Positions 22,724-31,030 of a DNA stretch of 64,000 bases are shown in pieces (the stretch's first letter is position 1; each line of letters opens with the position of its first letter). Origin of the DNA: Mycobacterium triplex. Its GTDB lineage: Bacteria > Actinomycetota > Actinomycetes > Mycobacteriales > Mycobacteriaceae. The stretch lies in assembly GCF_000689255.1 (NCBI RefSeq), contig NZ_HG964446.1, positions 5,693,784 through 5,757,783 of the forward strand, read 5' to 3'. Made by a program: the position numbers and the translations under genes. The notes under the pieces were generated by a model. The model saw only the letters and a list, made by a program, of their open reading frames with translations. It made no database searches and was not told the origin of the DNA.

Positions 22724-24214
22724 ATGTCTGCACTCGAATCTGATTTCTGCGTCGTCGGTGCGGGATACGCCGGGCTCACCGCTGCGTACCGCCTTCATCA
22801 AGCGGGGCACTCCGTGACGGTGCTCGAGGCCTCGCCGCGCATCGGCGGTCGCACCTGGAGCGCGCAACTCTCGGACGGGACGCTGTTCGAGATCGGCGGA
22901 CAGTGGGTGGCCGACGCGGCGGCACAGCCCGACGTCCGGCGGCTGACGGACGAGCTCGACGTCGAGGTCTACCCGCAATACGACCAGGGCAAGACGGTAT
23001 TTGTGGATTCCTCGAACGAGGTCCACGAGTACGACGCCCACGATGCCAACCCGCTGAAAGCGTTGCCGCCGATTTCCATGCCCGCGAAATTGGATTTGGG
23101 CAAGGCCATCCTGAGCATGGAGAAGATGTCGGAGGTCGTCAATCCCGAAGCACCGTGGGACGACATCAAGTTTCCGTTCACGATCAGTCTGGGCCCCAGC
23201 ACGACCCGTGAAGCCGACCAGATGACCGTTCAGTCGTGGTTCGACCTGAACATCCTCACCAAGGACGCCAAGGCGCTCCTAGGAGCCGCGATCGTCGGAT
23301 ACACGGGCGTAGAACTCGGCGCATGTTCGCTGCTGCATTGGCTTTTCGTGCTCAAGACCTACCGCAGCAAGCTGTTCAACATGAGCGGCCAGGCCCCGGG
23401 CCAAGCACAGCAATACCGTGTCCGCGGCGGAATGCGGCAGATTGCCGATGGAATAGTGGCCAGGTTGGCTCCGGACAGCGTCCACACGGATTCACCGGTC
23501 CGCCAAATCACCCAGGACGCAAGCGGTGTCACGGTCAGCACGGAGAGCGTCAGCGTACGAGCGCGCCGCGTGGTCGTAGCGACGAACATCTCGATGACGA
23601 ACTTCATCGGTTTCGATCCGATCCTGCCGCCGGACCGCGCCCAGTTGCAGCACCGGGTGCCGACGGGCTCCTTCTGGAAGATCTGGCTCTGTTACGACGA
23701 GGCCTTCTGGCGCAAGCGCGGCCTGGTCGGCGAATCCATCTCCATCTACGCCGGCGATTACAGCCCCAACGCGCGCGAAAGCGCATTCGACGAGACCAAC
23801 GACAAGCCCGGACTGATGAGCGTCTTCGTGGCCGGCGACAAGGCACGCGACTTCAATCGGCTGACCCGCGCCGAACGAAAGGCCCAGGTGTTAAAGGAAA
23901 TATCGCATCGCTTCGGGGCCGACGGCGCACAGCTGTCCGAACGGATCACCTTCCCGGCGGTCTCACCGCAGAACCCGGAGCCCGATTCCTACTTCGAGTT
24001 CAACTGGTCGATGGACGAATGGACACGCGGGGACTTCGCGGGTTGCCTGGGGCCCGGCGTCTGGACGGGATCCGGATTCGGTCCGGCAGTGCGCGAACCG
24101 GTGGGACGCGTGCACTGGGCGGGTGTCGATACGTGCACGTATTCGTATCACTGCGTCAGCGGCGCGGCGCAGTCCGGCGAGCGTGCGGCCAGAGAAATGC
24201 TTGCGGCGGACTAG
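22724..24214 (+). CDS. Flavin-containing amine oxidase (AofH-like)
   Basis: A 496-residue FAD-dependent amine oxidase of the MAO family. The N-terminal dinucleotide fold is VVGAGYAGLTAAYRL, followed by GRTW near the flavin. The C-terminal FAD motif reads GRVHWAGVDTCTYSYHCVSG with SGERAA. ATG 22724 is chosen since the glycine motif starts ten residues later; the longer open frame adds non-homologous residues. It oxidatively deaminates a primary or secondary amine to an aldehyde and H2O2; polyamine or monoamine substrates are possible. Similar to Rv3170 but longer. Confidence 0.88.
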   Translation: MSALESDFCVVGAGYAGLTAAYRLHQAGHSVTVLEASPRIGGRTWSAQLSDGTLFEIGGQWVADAAAQPDVRRLTDELDVEVYPQYDQGKTVFVDSSNEVHEYDAHDANPLKALPPISMPAKLDLGKAILSMEKMSEVVNPEAPWDDIKFPFTISLGPSTTREADQMTVQSWFDLNILTKDAKALLGAAIVGYTGVELGACSLLHWLFVLKTYRSKLFNMSGQAPGQAQQYRVRGGMRQIADGIVARLAPDSVHTDSPVRQITQDASGVTVSTESVSVRARRVVVATNISMTNFIGFDPILPPDRAQLQHRVPTGSFWKIWLCYDEAFWRKRGLVGESISIYAGDYSPNARESAFDETNDKPGLMSVFVAGDKARDFNRLTRAERKAQVLKEISHRFGADGAQLSERITFPAVSPQNPEPDSYFEFNWSMDEWTRGDFAGCLGPGVWTGSGFGPAVREPVGRVHWAGVDTCTYSYHCVSGAAQSGERAAREMLAAD

Positions 24215-24260
24215 GTCTCACGATCGGCAGTGGCTGTCTTGATCGCCTGCTCATCGCTGC

Positions 24261-25412
24261 TCAGGACACCTGCTCCTTGTGGGCCTTGATCGGTGCGCTG
24301 CTGGGCGGCAGCTTGAGCAGATTGCCGCGCAGGCTGCCCCGCGCGGTGCGGACCGCCACCAACAGCCAAGTGAAGAGCAGGCCGGCGTAGGCGATAGCCG
24401 CGGCCACCGTGAAAGCGGGCAGGTGCGTGTGCGCAGCGAGCTGCGAGGTCCCGGTCACGAAGGTGCCGACCGGGAACGTCAGACTCCACCACGTCAGGGC
24501 GAAAGGCATCCCGCGCCGCAAGGTACGCACCGTGAGCGCGGTGGCCAGCGCGATCCACAGCACCGCGAAGCCCCAGACCGGAACGCCGTAGAGGATGGCG
24601 AACACATTCATGTCCTCGGCCACGTCGTGCTCGATGGAGCCGTGCAGCGCCGCCGTCCCGAGAAGCCCCGCGGCCGTGATGGATTGGCCAAGCGGTCCCA
24701 ACACGATCCACAGCGTCGGCACCCGTGCGGTGCCCGAGGTGCCGTACAGGACCAGCCGGCTCCAGATCATCGCGATGATGTTCAACGAGGCCAGCAACGA
24801 CAACCCGAACATCGCATAGCAGAAATAGAGCATGGTCTGCCGGCCGGTGCCCGCGGCTATGTGTGGCAGCAGCAGTGCACCCATCGCCGCGGTCACCATC
24901 GGCGGGACCACCGGCATCAGCCAGCCCCCGAACGCCGCGTCGGGTTCCACATCGTGCTGGGTGAACATCAAGAACGGAATGGTGACCGCGGTGAACAGTC
25001 CGCCGACGGTGCCCGCGGTCCACAGCACCCAGTCCAGGTCGACGGCGATGCGCGCGCCGATCAGATCCCTGCCGACCACCATCGCTCCCCCACCGACGGT
25101 CATCAGCGCCATCGGCGCGGCGCCGTAGAAGTGGGCCATCTGCGGATTGCGGGCGTGGCCGCGGGCCACCGTCGGGTGGCGCAGCCAGTGGCTGCCCACC
25201 ACCACGATCAGCACCACCAGCAGCACGGCGGCGATGACCCACACGACTTGGGCAAAGGCGCGCAACCCCACCACGTGGAACGGCAACGTGGCGCCGCCGA
25301 TCGCAACGATTCCCGTTCCCATCACCGAGGCGAACCAGTTGGGTCCGATGTTGCCGAGCACCTCGACCCGAGTGTGCGACGGCGGTGGGTTGTCAGAGGT
25401 TGCACGCGCCAT
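24261..25412 (-). CDS. TDT/SLAC1-family transporter
   Basis: An integral membrane protein of 383 residues with about ten transmembrane helices. The opening NWFASVMGTGIVA is characteristic of the tellurite-resistance/dicarboxylate transporter (TDT) family that includes TehA, sulfite exporters and SLAC1 anion channels. Further family features are the intracellular loop with HARNPQMAHFYGA and the final helix before a short basic tail (HKEQVS). The substrate may be sulfite, tellurite, malate or an anion. It is divergent from the small protein at 25468. Confidence 0.88.
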   Translation of the reverse strand: MARATSDNPPPSHTRVEVLGNIGPNWFASVMGTGIVAIGGATLPFHVVGLRAFAQVVWVIAAVLLVVLIVVVGSHWLRHPTVARGHARNPQMAHFYGAAPMALMTVGGGAMVVGRDLIGARIAVDLDWVLWTAGTVGGLFTAVTIPFLMFTQHDVEPDAAFGGWLMPVVPPMVTAAMGALLLPHIAAGTGRQTMLYFCYAMFGLSLLASLNIIAMIWSRLVLYGTSGTARVPTLWIVLGPLGQSITAAGLLGTAALHGSIEHDVAEDMNVFAILYGVPVWGFAVLWIALATALTVRTLRRGMPFALTWWSLTFPVGTFVTGTSQLAAHTHLPAFTVAAAIAYAGLLFTWLLVAVRTARGSLRGNLLKLPPSSAPIKAHKEQVS

Positions 25413-25467
25413 AGCTGACAGACCCTACTTCCCCGGGATTACTCAACGTTGCGCTTACACTCCATCG

Positions 25468-25740
25468 GTGACGTTCTCCGTGCAAACGAGGCACATCGTG
25501 AACAGAGCCCCGGTCTTGGTCGCGATCATCGTCATGCTGCTAATCGGTGTTTTCGCGCTGCCCACCAAGCAACGATGCGGGGCGCCGGGCCTCACGTGTG
25601 CCACGACGTTGGATAAGCAAGGCTACGTTCACTACTACTACGAGGTTGAACCGCTGGGCGTATACCTCGCAGAAATCGCCACCGGCTCGAACATCCAAGT
25701 CTTCTATCATTCGGGCGAGGATCTCGAAAGAGCTCGTTAG
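25468..25740 (+). CDS. Small single-pass membrane/exported protein
   Basis: A 90-residue protein with one hydrophobic helix (VLVAIIVMLLIGVFAL, about residues 15-31) and a short exported part containing two cysteines (RCGAPGLTC) likely to form a disulfide, then KQGYVHYYYEVEPLGVYLAEI. GTG 25468 is selected because TACACT (25456-25461), a TANNNT -10 element, ends six bases before it, suggesting a leaderless transcript. GTG 25498 is an alternative. Function unknown. Confidence 0.66.
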   Translation: MTFSVQTRHIVNRAPVLVAIIVMLLIGVFALPTKQRCGAPGLTCATTLDKQGYVHYYYEVEPLGVYLAEIATGSNIQVFYHSGEDLERAR

Positions 25741-25761
25741 CCCTCTGCCGCAACGGCTTTA

Positions 25762-26400
25762 TCAGCCATGGCAGATCTGCAACGCGTAGGTCACCGGTTC
25801 GACTGGCGGCGCGTCGAGCGCAGATGCGACCGTGAGCGCCGGATTCACGAACTCTCTCTGGATGCCGAATTGCGTTAGGTTCAGCGTCATCTCGACGACA
25901 TCGGGCGCCGTCAGATGGGCATGGGTACCCAGGTCCTCCCGGACGTAGTCCCCGGTGTTTCGAACGTCGCGGATCAGCAATTCGTCTCGGCCCTGCTGCT
26001 GATCCAGCACGGCGAACGGGGTCCCGTTGTTCGCGAGCTGGTAGGTCAACCGATAGCCCGGCGACGCCGGCAGCGGTCGGGAAAAGCGCACGACGAGCTG
26101 CAGCACGGTTGCCCGGGGATGTGTAACAGCGACCGAGGCCACCTTGACCGCGGGTGGCGGGCGGGTCCCGGACTGCACCTGGCAAACAAGTCGGCCCGGC
26201 AGGTGCGACCAATCACCTCGCGGCGGCCTAACCCAGTTGTAGAAGCCGACGACCACCAGGGCCACCAACAAGACGAGGGGCACCAGGGTCCGGACAGCTG
26301 GTGGAATCTTCCGCCAGACCTGCCGAAACCCGTTCTCGGACGCCTTCGGGTCGGCATTGTCTCCGTGCGGTGACGAGTCGGAATCGATCTCGTCGGCCAT
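25762..26400 (-). CDS. Single-pass membrane protein, unknown function
   Basis: A 212-residue protein. The N-terminal 35 residues are acidic and cytosolic, a transmembrane helix spans about 37-58 (TLVPLVLLVALVVVGFYNW), and the exported remainder is beta-rich (VKVASVAVTHPRATVLQLVV, YRLTYQLANNGTPFAVLD) with two cysteines. ATG 26400 has a strong GGAGGA ribosome site six bases upstream. It is divergent from cpsA and convergent with the small protein at 25468. No family recognised. Confidence 0.72.
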   Translation of the reverse strand: MADEIDSDSSPHGDNADPKASENGFRQVWRKIPPAVRTLVPLVLLVALVVVGFYNWVRPPRGDWSHLPGRLVCQVQSGTRPPPAVKVASVAVTHPRATVLQLVVRFSRPLPASPGYRLTYQLANNGTPFAVLDQQQGRDELLIRDVRNTGDYVREDLGTHAHLTAPDVVEMTLNLTQFGIQREFVNPALTVASALDAPPVEPVTYALQICHG

Positions 26401-26655
26401 GTTTTCCTCCCGAGCCCGGCCCGCGACGCTCACAAACCCCAAACTCGGGGCATGGTAGCCAAAACACGCAGGTAGGGGAAGTTTGCGAACGGTGATTCTG
26501 GCGAGTGAGAAAGGCCACAGTGAGTCGCTCGCGCCCGCCTTTATAGGGGCCCTCTCAGATAGCTATCGCATACTTGACCTCATGCTTTTCGCCGCATCAC
26601 CGCAAACCGCCGACGCGGTCTGCCGTGGTGCGCGGGTGAAGGGTCGAGGTTTCTG

Positions 26656-28236
26656 ATGGCACGCTCCGGCGGCGCCCATCGCCGCCATCGAGCGGTCCGC
26701 CAACCCTCGCCGCTGCGCAGAGGGGTGACGCGGGCATTCATGACGCTGGTGTCTACGGCGGCGGTGCTGATGACCGGAGCCGGCTACTACGTGGCGCACG
26801 GGGCGCTGGGCGGCATCACGGTCTCGCAAGCGCTGAGCCCCGACGATCCGCGATCCAGCGGGGACAACATGAACATCCTGCTGATCGGCCTGGACTCCCG
26901 AAAAGATCAGGACGGCAACGACCTGCCCAACTCGATCCTGAAGCAGCTGCACGCCGGCGACTCCGACGACGGCGGCTACAACACCAACACCCTGATCCTC
27001 GTGCACGTCGGTGCCGACAACAAAGTGGTCGCCTTCTCGATTCCCCGCGACGACTGGGTGCCGTTCAACGGCGTTCCGGGCTACAACCACATCAAGATCA
27101 AAGAGGCCTACGGCCTCACCAAGCAGTACGTCGCCCAGAAGCTCGCCAACCAGGGCGTGAGCAGCCAGAAAGAACTCGAGACGAAAGGCCGCGAGGCCGC
27201 CCGGGCAGCGACCCTGCGCGCGGTGCGCAACCTGACCGGGGTTCCGATCGACTACTTCGCCGAGGTCAACTTGGCGGGTTTCTACGATCTGGCGCAAAGC
27301 CTGGGCGGGGTGAACGTGTGCCTCAACCACGCGGTCTACGACTCCTATTCCGGCGCCGATTTCCCCGCCGGTCCGCAGCGGCTGGATGCCTCCGAGGCGC
27401 TGGCCTTCGTCCGGCAACGTCATGGCCTGGACAACGGCGACCTGGACCGTACGCACCGGCAGCAGGCGTTCATTTCGTCGGTGATGCGTGAGCTGCAGGA
27501 TGCCGGCACCTTCACCAACCTGGACAAGATGAAGAGCCTGATGGCGGTGGCCCGCAAAGACGTCGTGCTGTCGGCCGGCTGGGACGAGGACATGTTCCGC
27601 CGGATGGGCGAAATCGCCGGCGGCGCAGCGGCAAACCAGGTGGAGTTCCGGACACTGCCGGTGGTTCGCTACGACAACATCAACGGCCAGGACGTCAACA
27701 TCATCGACCCGGCCGCGATCAAGGCCGAGGTGGCATCGGCGATCGGCTCCGACATTCCGACAAGCTCATCGTCGACGACCGCCGCCAAACCCAATCCGTC
27801 GACCGTCGTCGACGTGGTCAACGCCGGCAGCATGAGCGGGCTGGCCAGCCAGGTATCGCGCACGCTGAGGAAGTACGGCTACACCCCCGGCACCGTCCGC
27901 GACCGCACCTGGTTCGATCCGGGCACCACGTCCATCCAGTACGGCGCGGGCGCCGAGACCGACGCGCAGAACCTGGCGAACCTGCTCAACCTGGACGCCC
28001 CCAAGCAGCCCGACGCCAGCGTCGAGCCGGGCCATGTCCGGGTGGTCGTGGATACCAATTTCACGATGCCGACGCCGGATGAATCGATGGACGATTCCTA
28101 CACGTCCTCGTCCTCGTCGTCCACCACCACGACGTCGAGCAAGAGCAGTTCGAGCTACGGCTACGGCACCAGCACCTATCCGACACCCGATCAGGGCAAG
28201 CCGATCGACGGTGGCGGCGTGCCGTGCGTCAACTAG
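26656..28236 (+). CDS. cpsA: LytR-CpsA-Psr family ligase CpsA
   Basis: A 526-residue LCP phosphotransferase resembling Rv3484 (CpsA), which contributes to attaching arabinogalactan to peptidoglycan at the outer membrane face. One transmembrane helix lies near residues 25-45. The LCP domain (about 70-320) starts at NILLIGLDSR and includes FSIPRDDWVP and LDRTHRQQAFI, with the Asp/Arg residues that bind the pyrophosphate of the polyprenyl donor. A LytR_C domain follows (about 375-470, VVDVVNAGSMSGLASQV), then a Ser/Thr/Tyr-rich low-complexity tail. ATG 26656. Confidence 0.92.
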   Translation: MARSGGAHRRHRAVRQPSPLRRGVTRAFMTLVSTAAVLMTGAGYYVAHGALGGITVSQALSPDDPRSSGDNMNILLIGLDSRKDQDGNDLPNSILKQLHAGDSDDGGYNTNTLILVHVGADNKVVAFSIPRDDWVPFNGVPGYNHIKIKEAYGLTKQYVAQKLANQGVSSQKELETKGREAARAATLRAVRNLTGVPIDYFAEVNLAGFYDLAQSLGGVNVCLNHAVYDSYSGADFPAGPQRLDASEALAFVRQRHGLDNGDLDRTHRQQAFISSVMRELQDAGTFTNLDKMKSLMAVARKDVVLSAGWDEDMFRRMGEIAGGAAANQVEFRTLPVVRYDNINGQDVNIIDPAAIKAEVASAIGSDIPTSSSSTTAAKPNPSTVVDVVNAGSMSGLASQVSRTLRKYGYTPGTVRDRTWFDPGTTSIQYGAGAETDAQNLANLLNLDAPKQPDASVEPGHVRVVVDTNFTMPTPDESMDDSYTSSSSSSTTTTSSKSSSSYGYGTSTYPTPDQGKPIDGGGVPCVN

Positions 28237-28243
28237 CCGCGCC

Positions 28244-29035
28244 TCAGGCGTGCGTGCCGCCGTCCATCCGAATCTCGGTGCCGGTGATCCAGGCTCCGTC
28301 GTCGGACACCAGCATGGCGATCACGCCGGCGACCGCCTCGGGCCCGGCCATCCCCGCGCCGCTGGATTCCGTCGTGGTCGGCAGGATCGGCATCAGCCGC
28401 GGAAACAGCGACCAGTCCGCGTCCTTCGGGATGTATCCGCCGGTGGCGTCGGTGATCCCGGACTTGATGCTGCCCGGCGCAACGCACGCGGCGCGCAGGC
28501 CGTTCTTCGCGTATTCCAGCGCCAAGGCATGGGTGAAAGCCTGGATTCCGCCCTTGCTCGCGGCGTAGGCCGCCATATACGGATGCGCGAACGACGCCGA
28601 GGTCGAGCTGAAGTTGACGATCGCGCTGCGCGAATTCGCCAGCAGCGCCGGCAGCGCTTCGCGGACCACCAGGAACGTACCGGTCAGGTTCACGTTGATG
28701 ATCTGGTTCCACTGGTCGAGCGTGGTCTCGTGAGTGTGCCAGGCGCGCAGGATGCCGGCCGCGTTGACCAGCGAATCCAGGCCGCCGAGCTTCTCGACCG
28801 CCAAGCGCACGCCGTCGATCACGGAATCCTCGTCACCGACGTCGATCGGCATGGTGGTGAGCCGCTGCGCAGTGCCGGCCTCGTCGGCGCCGGCCCGGGT
28901 GGTGCTCAGACCGTCGGCCGAGATGTCGGCGGCCACGACGTTGGCGCCCTCGCTCAGCAACCGCAACGCGGTGGCCTGGCCGATCCCCGATGCCCCGCCG
29001 GTCACCAGGATCCGCTTGCCCTCGAGCCTGTTCAT
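28244..29035 (-). CDS. Short-chain dehydrogenase (Rv3485c-like)
   Basis: An SDR of 263 residues with TGGASGIG at residue 10, DxxD-type Asp after beta-2 (AADIS, suggesting NAD), the NAAG motif, a catalytic serine in NFSSTSAS and YAASK. ATG 29035 overlaps the stop of the upstream SDR (ATGA), so the two are cotranslated. Its stop is seven bases from the convergent cpsA stop. The KstR-type box at 29903-29916 should control both SDRs, pointing to a sterol or steroid-derived substrate. Confidence 0.9.
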   Translation of the reverse strand: MNRLEGKRILVTGGASGIGQATALRLLSEGANVVAADISADGLSTTRAGADEAGTAQRLTTMPIDVGDEDSVIDGVRLAVEKLGGLDSLVNAAGILRAWHTHETTLDQWNQIINVNLTGTFLVVREALPALLANSRSAIVNFSSTSASFAHPYMAAYAASKGGIQAFTHALALEYAKNGLRAACVAPGSIKSGITDATGGYIPKDADWSLFPRLMPILPTTTESSGAGMAGPEAVAGVIAMLVSDDGAWITGTEIRMDGGTHA

Positions 29036-29886
29036 GATTTCGGGACCACTCCGCGCAGGGCGTCCTCGCCGAACATCTGCACCATCATCGAGGAGTAGTC
29101 CGGGCCGCGGCGCAGGATGTGGCCGCCGTCGACGTTGATGCACTGCCCGGTGATCCAGGCGGCCGCGTCGCTGAGCAGAAACACGACGAGGTTGGCGACG
29201 TCCTCGACCTCCCCGCACCGCGGCAGCGGCGTGCACAGGGCGTAGTCGCCGCTGATCTCGGGCGACTGAATGACGGCGGCGTCCACCAGATCGGTACGAA
29301 TCAGGCCGGGGCGGACGCTGTTGACCCGCACCCAGGACGGCCCGAGCTCGTCGGCGGCCAGCATCATCATGTGGTCGATCGCCGACTTGGTGACGCCGTA
29401 GGGCCCGAACCAACGGTGGGTGTTGCTGGCCGCGATCGACGAGATCCCGACGAACGAGCCGCCGCCGCCGCGCACCAATTCGCGCCCGACGTGCTTGAGC
29501 ACGTACATGGTGCCGTTCACGTTGAGGTCGACGGTGTTTCGCCACGCCTCCGAGTCGGTGTGGGTGATCGGGCCGACGGTCAACGAGCCGCCCGCGCAGT
29601 GCACCGCACCGTTCAGCCGACCGTGCCACGCCGTGGCGGCGTCGACCGCCCGGGCCACCTCGTCCTCGTTGGTGACGTCGGCGGGCTCGTAGCGGATCGC
29701 GCCGCCGTTGCCGGCACTGTCGGCGAGCTTCTGGACCTCCTCGACGGCGCCCGCGAGCCGGTCGGCGTTGCGACCGACGATCATGACGGAAGCCCCGGCC
29801 GTGGCCAACCCGGCGGCCACGCCTTTACCGATCCCACTGCCGCCGCCGGTGATCAGATACGTCCGGTCTTCGAAAGATAGCTGCAC
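29032..29886 (-). CDS. Short-chain dehydrogenase, KstR-box associated
   Basis: An SDR of 284 residues with TGGGSGIG near residue 13, an Arg after beta-2 (VGRN, suggesting NADPH), HCAGG in the NAG position, serine in GISSIAAS and YGVTK. The sequence GISSIAASNTHRWFGPYGV and GHILRRGPDY near the end resemble mycobacterial 2,4-dienoyl-CoA-reductase-like SDRs. It is the first gene of a two-SDR operon; the KstR-type palindrome lies 17 bp upstream of its ATG. Likely a sterol side-chain or ring step. Confidence 0.9.
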   Translation of the reverse strand: MQLSFEDRTYLITGGGSGIGKGVAAGLATAGASVMIVGRNADRLAGAVEEVQKLADSAGNGGAIRYEPADVTNEDEVARAVDAATAWHGRLNGAVHCAGGSLTVGPITHTDSEAWRNTVDLNVNGTMYVLKHVGRELVRGGGGSFVGISSIAASNTHRWFGPYGVTKSAIDHMMMLAADELGPSWVRVNSVRPGLIRTDLVDAAVIQSPEISGDYALCTPLPRCGEVEDVANLVVFLLSDAAAWITGQCINVDGGHILRRGPDYSSMMVQMFGEDALRGVVPKS

Positions 29887-29902
29887 GAGGGCCCTCTCAA
29901 AC

Positions 29903-29916
29903 TGGAACAGGTTCTA
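29903..29916. promoter_or_regulatory. KstR box before the two-SDR operon
   Basis: TGGAACAGGTTCTA fits the KstR palindrome TNNAACNNGTTNNA at every defined position. It ends 17 bp before the ATG of the first SDR (29886), overlapping the expected core promoter. The next gene on the other side (29986) points toward it in the same orientation, so the target is the SDR pair. Confidence 0.75.
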
Positions 29917-29985
29917 GCTATAGAAGCATGCAGCACCCGGCCCGAATATCGCTACCCCGGGTCTCGTTAGGCGGGACGACGGCCG

Positions 29986-30921
29986 CTACGGCGTGTCGCG
30001 GCGAGCGACCTTCGTCGGCTTCGCGTCACGCCAGTCCTCGACGTGCGGCGGCTGGCCGACCGGCCACCTGTTCTCGTTGAATGCGGCCCAGTGCGCGTGC
30101 CCCAGCAGGTGGACGTGGAATGCGTGCCGCAGCGCCTCGGTGTAACCCATTGCGTCGGAGGCGGCGTTGACCGAATCCTTGATCAACAGCGACGCCATCG
30201 TGGGCCGTTCGGCGACGCGCCGCGCGAATTCCAGTGTCTTTTCCTCTAATTCGTCGACCGGGAAGACCTTCGACACCATACCCAGCCGATGCGCCTCATC
30301 GGCGTCTATCGAATCACCGGTCAGCAGCAGTTCTTTGGCCTTACGCGGACCGAATTCCCAAGGGTGAGCATAGTATTCGACGCCCGGCATGCCGAGCCGG
30401 ACCGCGACAACGTCGCTGAACTTCGCGTTGTCGGCCGCGACGATCAGGTCGCACGCCCAGATCAGCATCAGACCCGCCGAGATCGCGTTGCCCTGCACCT
30501 GGGCAATCGTGATCTTGCGCAAATCACGCCAGCGGCAAGTGTTTTCGAAGAAGTAGTGCCACTCCTGGTGGTACAGCTTCTCCATGATCGGCTCGAGTGT
30601 GGCCCCGCGTGACCGGAAACTCGGGTGCTGGCCGGGCCCGGGTGCGCGCTCCGCGAGGGCCTGCTCGGAGCCCAAGTCGTGGCCGGCGGAGAAGTTCCGG
30701 CCGCGCGCCGCCAGGATCACCACCCGGACGGTGTCGTCGGCCTCCGCCCGGCCGAACGCCTCGTCGAGCTGAACCAGCAGACCGCGGCTCTGCGCATTGT
30801 GGGCCTCGGGCCGGTTGAGCCAGATCCGCGCGATGCGACCCTCGTCGAGGGTCTCGTATGCCACCAGCTCGTTAGCACTGGCATTGGCCGCCGCGGCGTC
30901 GGCTTCCTCGGAGACTGTCAT
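29986..30921 (-). CDS. Crotonase-family protein lacking usual catalytic glutamates
   Basis: A 311-residue enoyl-CoA hydratase/isomerase superfamily protein, longer than the usual 260. The first oxyanion motif is FSAGHDLGSEQ and the second is QGNAISAGLMLIWACDLIV. The two standard glutamates are missing: GGGLE is replaced by SAGLM and the FGLPE position by FSDVV. Insertions between about 100 and 135 (HPSFRSRG, EWHYFFENTCRWRDL) and an extended C-terminus are also unusual. ATG 30921 has the GAGGTGGG ribosome site; GTG 30930 is an alternative. It may be an isomerase, hydrolase or ring-cleaving variant. Confidence 0.83.
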   Translation of the reverse strand: MTVSEEADAAAANASANELVAYETLDEGRIARIWLNRPEAHNAQSRGLLVQLDEAFGRAEADDTVRVVILAARGRNFSAGHDLGSEQALAERAPGPGQHPSFRSRGATLEPIMEKLYHQEWHYFFENTCRWRDLRKITIAQVQGNAISAGLMLIWACDLIVAADNAKFSDVVAVRLGMPGVEYYAHPWEFGPRKAKELLLTGDSIDADEAHRLGMVSKVFPVDELEEKTLEFARRVAERPTMASLLIKDSVNAASDAMGYTEALRHAFHVHLLGHAHWAAFNENRWPVGQPPHVEDWRDAKPTKVARRDTP

Positions 30922-30956
30922 TCGGCCCACCTCGTTCGTCGTTGAATCCGCCTTGT

Positions 30957-30980
30957 TTACACATTACGGCGAGTGTGTAA
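30957..30980. promoter_or_regulatory. Inverted repeat upstream of the crotonase gene
   Basis: TTACACA (30957-30963) and TGTGTAA (30974-30980) form perfect 7-bp arms around a 10-bp spacer, 36-59 bp before ATG 30921. This size and position suit a dimeric repressor operator (TetR or GntR type). It is not a KstR sequence and I do not recognise its regulator. Confidence 0.5.
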
Positions 30981-31030
30981 GTGACTCCGAGTTGGGTTGG
31001 TCGCCGTCGGCTGAGCGACAGCCGGCCGGG

